From Candidatus Dojkabacteria bacterium (lineage in GTDB: Bacteria; Patescibacteriota; Dojkabacteria; SC72), in the NCBI GenBank assembly GCA_011620305.1, contig WOZL01000056.1, positions 1-5,278 of the forward strand: 5,278 nt of DNA, read 5' to 3'. The position numbers and the translations under genes are program-made. Shown here one piece after another: positions 4,768 to 5,278 of the stretch; position 1 is the stretch's first letter; the number at the start of each line of letters is the position of its first letter. The notes below the pieces were generated by a model. It did no database searches. It was not told the origin of the DNA and was given only the letters and a program-made list of their open reading frames with translations.

Positions 4768-5278
4768 ATGGAAGACCCACAAAGTAGTGATCTCTTAGGC
4801 CAAAGAAAAGTAAGATTAGAGAAACTCGAAGAGCTCAAGAAGTTGGGTATTAATCCATATCCTGCAGAGTCTTTTAGAGAGGAAGAAATAGGTAATATAT
4901 TAAAGAGCTATGAAGAGTTTGAAGAGAAAGAAACAGTATTAGCAGGTAGGGTAGTTGCGTGGAGAGAGCATGGGAAATTAGTATTTGGAAATATTAAGGA
5001 TGCAAGTGGTGAAATACAATTAATGATTAGAGAGAGTGAACTTAAAGAAGATTTAGAGAAAGGGTATTTAGGATGGGGTAAGCTATGGTTATTAGACTTA
5101 GCAGACTTCGTTGAACTGTATGGAACTATTGGTAAAACTAGAACAGGAGAGATTACTATCATGGTTGAGCATATTAGATTACTTACTAAAGCTTTACGAC
5201 CTATACCTAGAAAGCTAGAGGATAAAGAGCAGATATTTAGAAGAAGGTATTTAGATTTGGTTGTTAATCAAGAGCATT
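4768..5278 (+). CDS. lysS: Lysyl-tRNA synthetase, class II (3' end beyond window)
   Basis: LysRS charges tRNA-Lys in the cytoplasm. The visible 170 codons run off the window without a stop. The N-terminal helix ends in the family's LGINPYP (26-32). The OB-fold anticodon-binding domain follows at ~57-138, with AGRVVAWREHGKLVFGNIKD and ELYGTIGKTRTGEITI. The linker LLTKALRPIP (138-147) then leads to RRRYLDLVVN (158-167) at the entrance to the catalytic core. Class II motifs 1-3 lie outside the window. Compared with typical bacterial LysRS (LRPLPxK[WF]HGLxDxExRYRxRYLDL), exactly three residues equivalent to W/F-H-G are missing between K149 and L150, while the flanks align without gaps. The ATG at 4768 follows ATTAATAT with no Shine-Dalgarno sequence; it is chosen because homologs start a similar distance before LGINPYP. 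Confidence 0.96.
   Translation, partial: MEDPQSSDLLGQRKVRLEKLEELKKLGINPYPAESFREEEIGNILKSYEEFEEKETVLAGRVVAWREHGKLVFGNIKDASGEIQLMIRESELKEDLEKGYLGWGKLWLLDLADFVELYGTIGKTRTGEITIMVEHIRLLTKALRPIPRKLEDKEQIFRRRYLDLVVNQEH

Noticed and set aside
4908..5162. 84-codon minus-strand open frame
   Set aside because: It is antisense to the OB-fold region of lysS, which is clearly the coding strand.
1..5278. Mobile element, CRISPR array, toxin-antitoxin or defence system
   Set aside because: There are no transposase, integrase or nuclease motifs, no regularly spaced repeats, and all sizeable genes are core functions or envelope proteins.

Overview
The window looks like a chromosomal housekeeping stretch from a small-genome, AT-rich bacterium. 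Arginine is coded almost entirely by AGA/AGG, intergenic gaps are short, and no start codon has a convincing Shine-Dalgarno sequence. These features, single-pass membrane proteins with extracellular domains, and somewhat shortened or divergent core enzymes (TrmD, GreA, LysRS) would fit a Patescibacteria (CPR)-type genome. That placement is inference and cannot be proved from this window. All complete genes end in TAA or TAG, and no in-frame TGA is read as sense.

Layout: positions 1-186 hold a possible 5' end of a gene leaving to the left on the minus strand, with a reasonable divergent promoter, followed by the promoter of a tRNA-Glu(CUC) gene (187-261). trmD (tRNA m1G37 methyltransferase) starts only 3 bases after the tRNA CCA end. 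A Gre-family transcription factor gene follows with its own promoter, whose -10 lies inside a 14-bp perfect palindrome. Next come two cell-surface genes: a membrane-anchored L,D-transpeptidase (YkuD domain) and an unrecognised membrane-anchored extracellular protein. The latter converges on glyS (alpha2-type glycyl-tRNA synthetase, minus strand). A 37-nt near-palindrome covers the junction and the last codons of glyS. glyS and lysS (lysyl-tRNA synthetase, cut by the window edge) are divergent, sharing a 106-bp intergenic region with recognisable promoters in both directions.

Functionally the genes serve translation (tRNA-Glu, TrmD, GlyRS, LysRS), transcript elongation (Gre factor) and the cell envelope (L,D-transpeptidase and the unknown membrane protein). 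I see no mobile element, CRISPR array, toxin-antitoxin pair or defence system, and no evidence of an undescribed multi-gene system. The observations most worth a second look are the tRNA-trmD junction, the altered coiled-coil tip of the Gre factor, the coding palindrome at the glyS 3' end, and the general lack of Shine-Dalgarno sequences.
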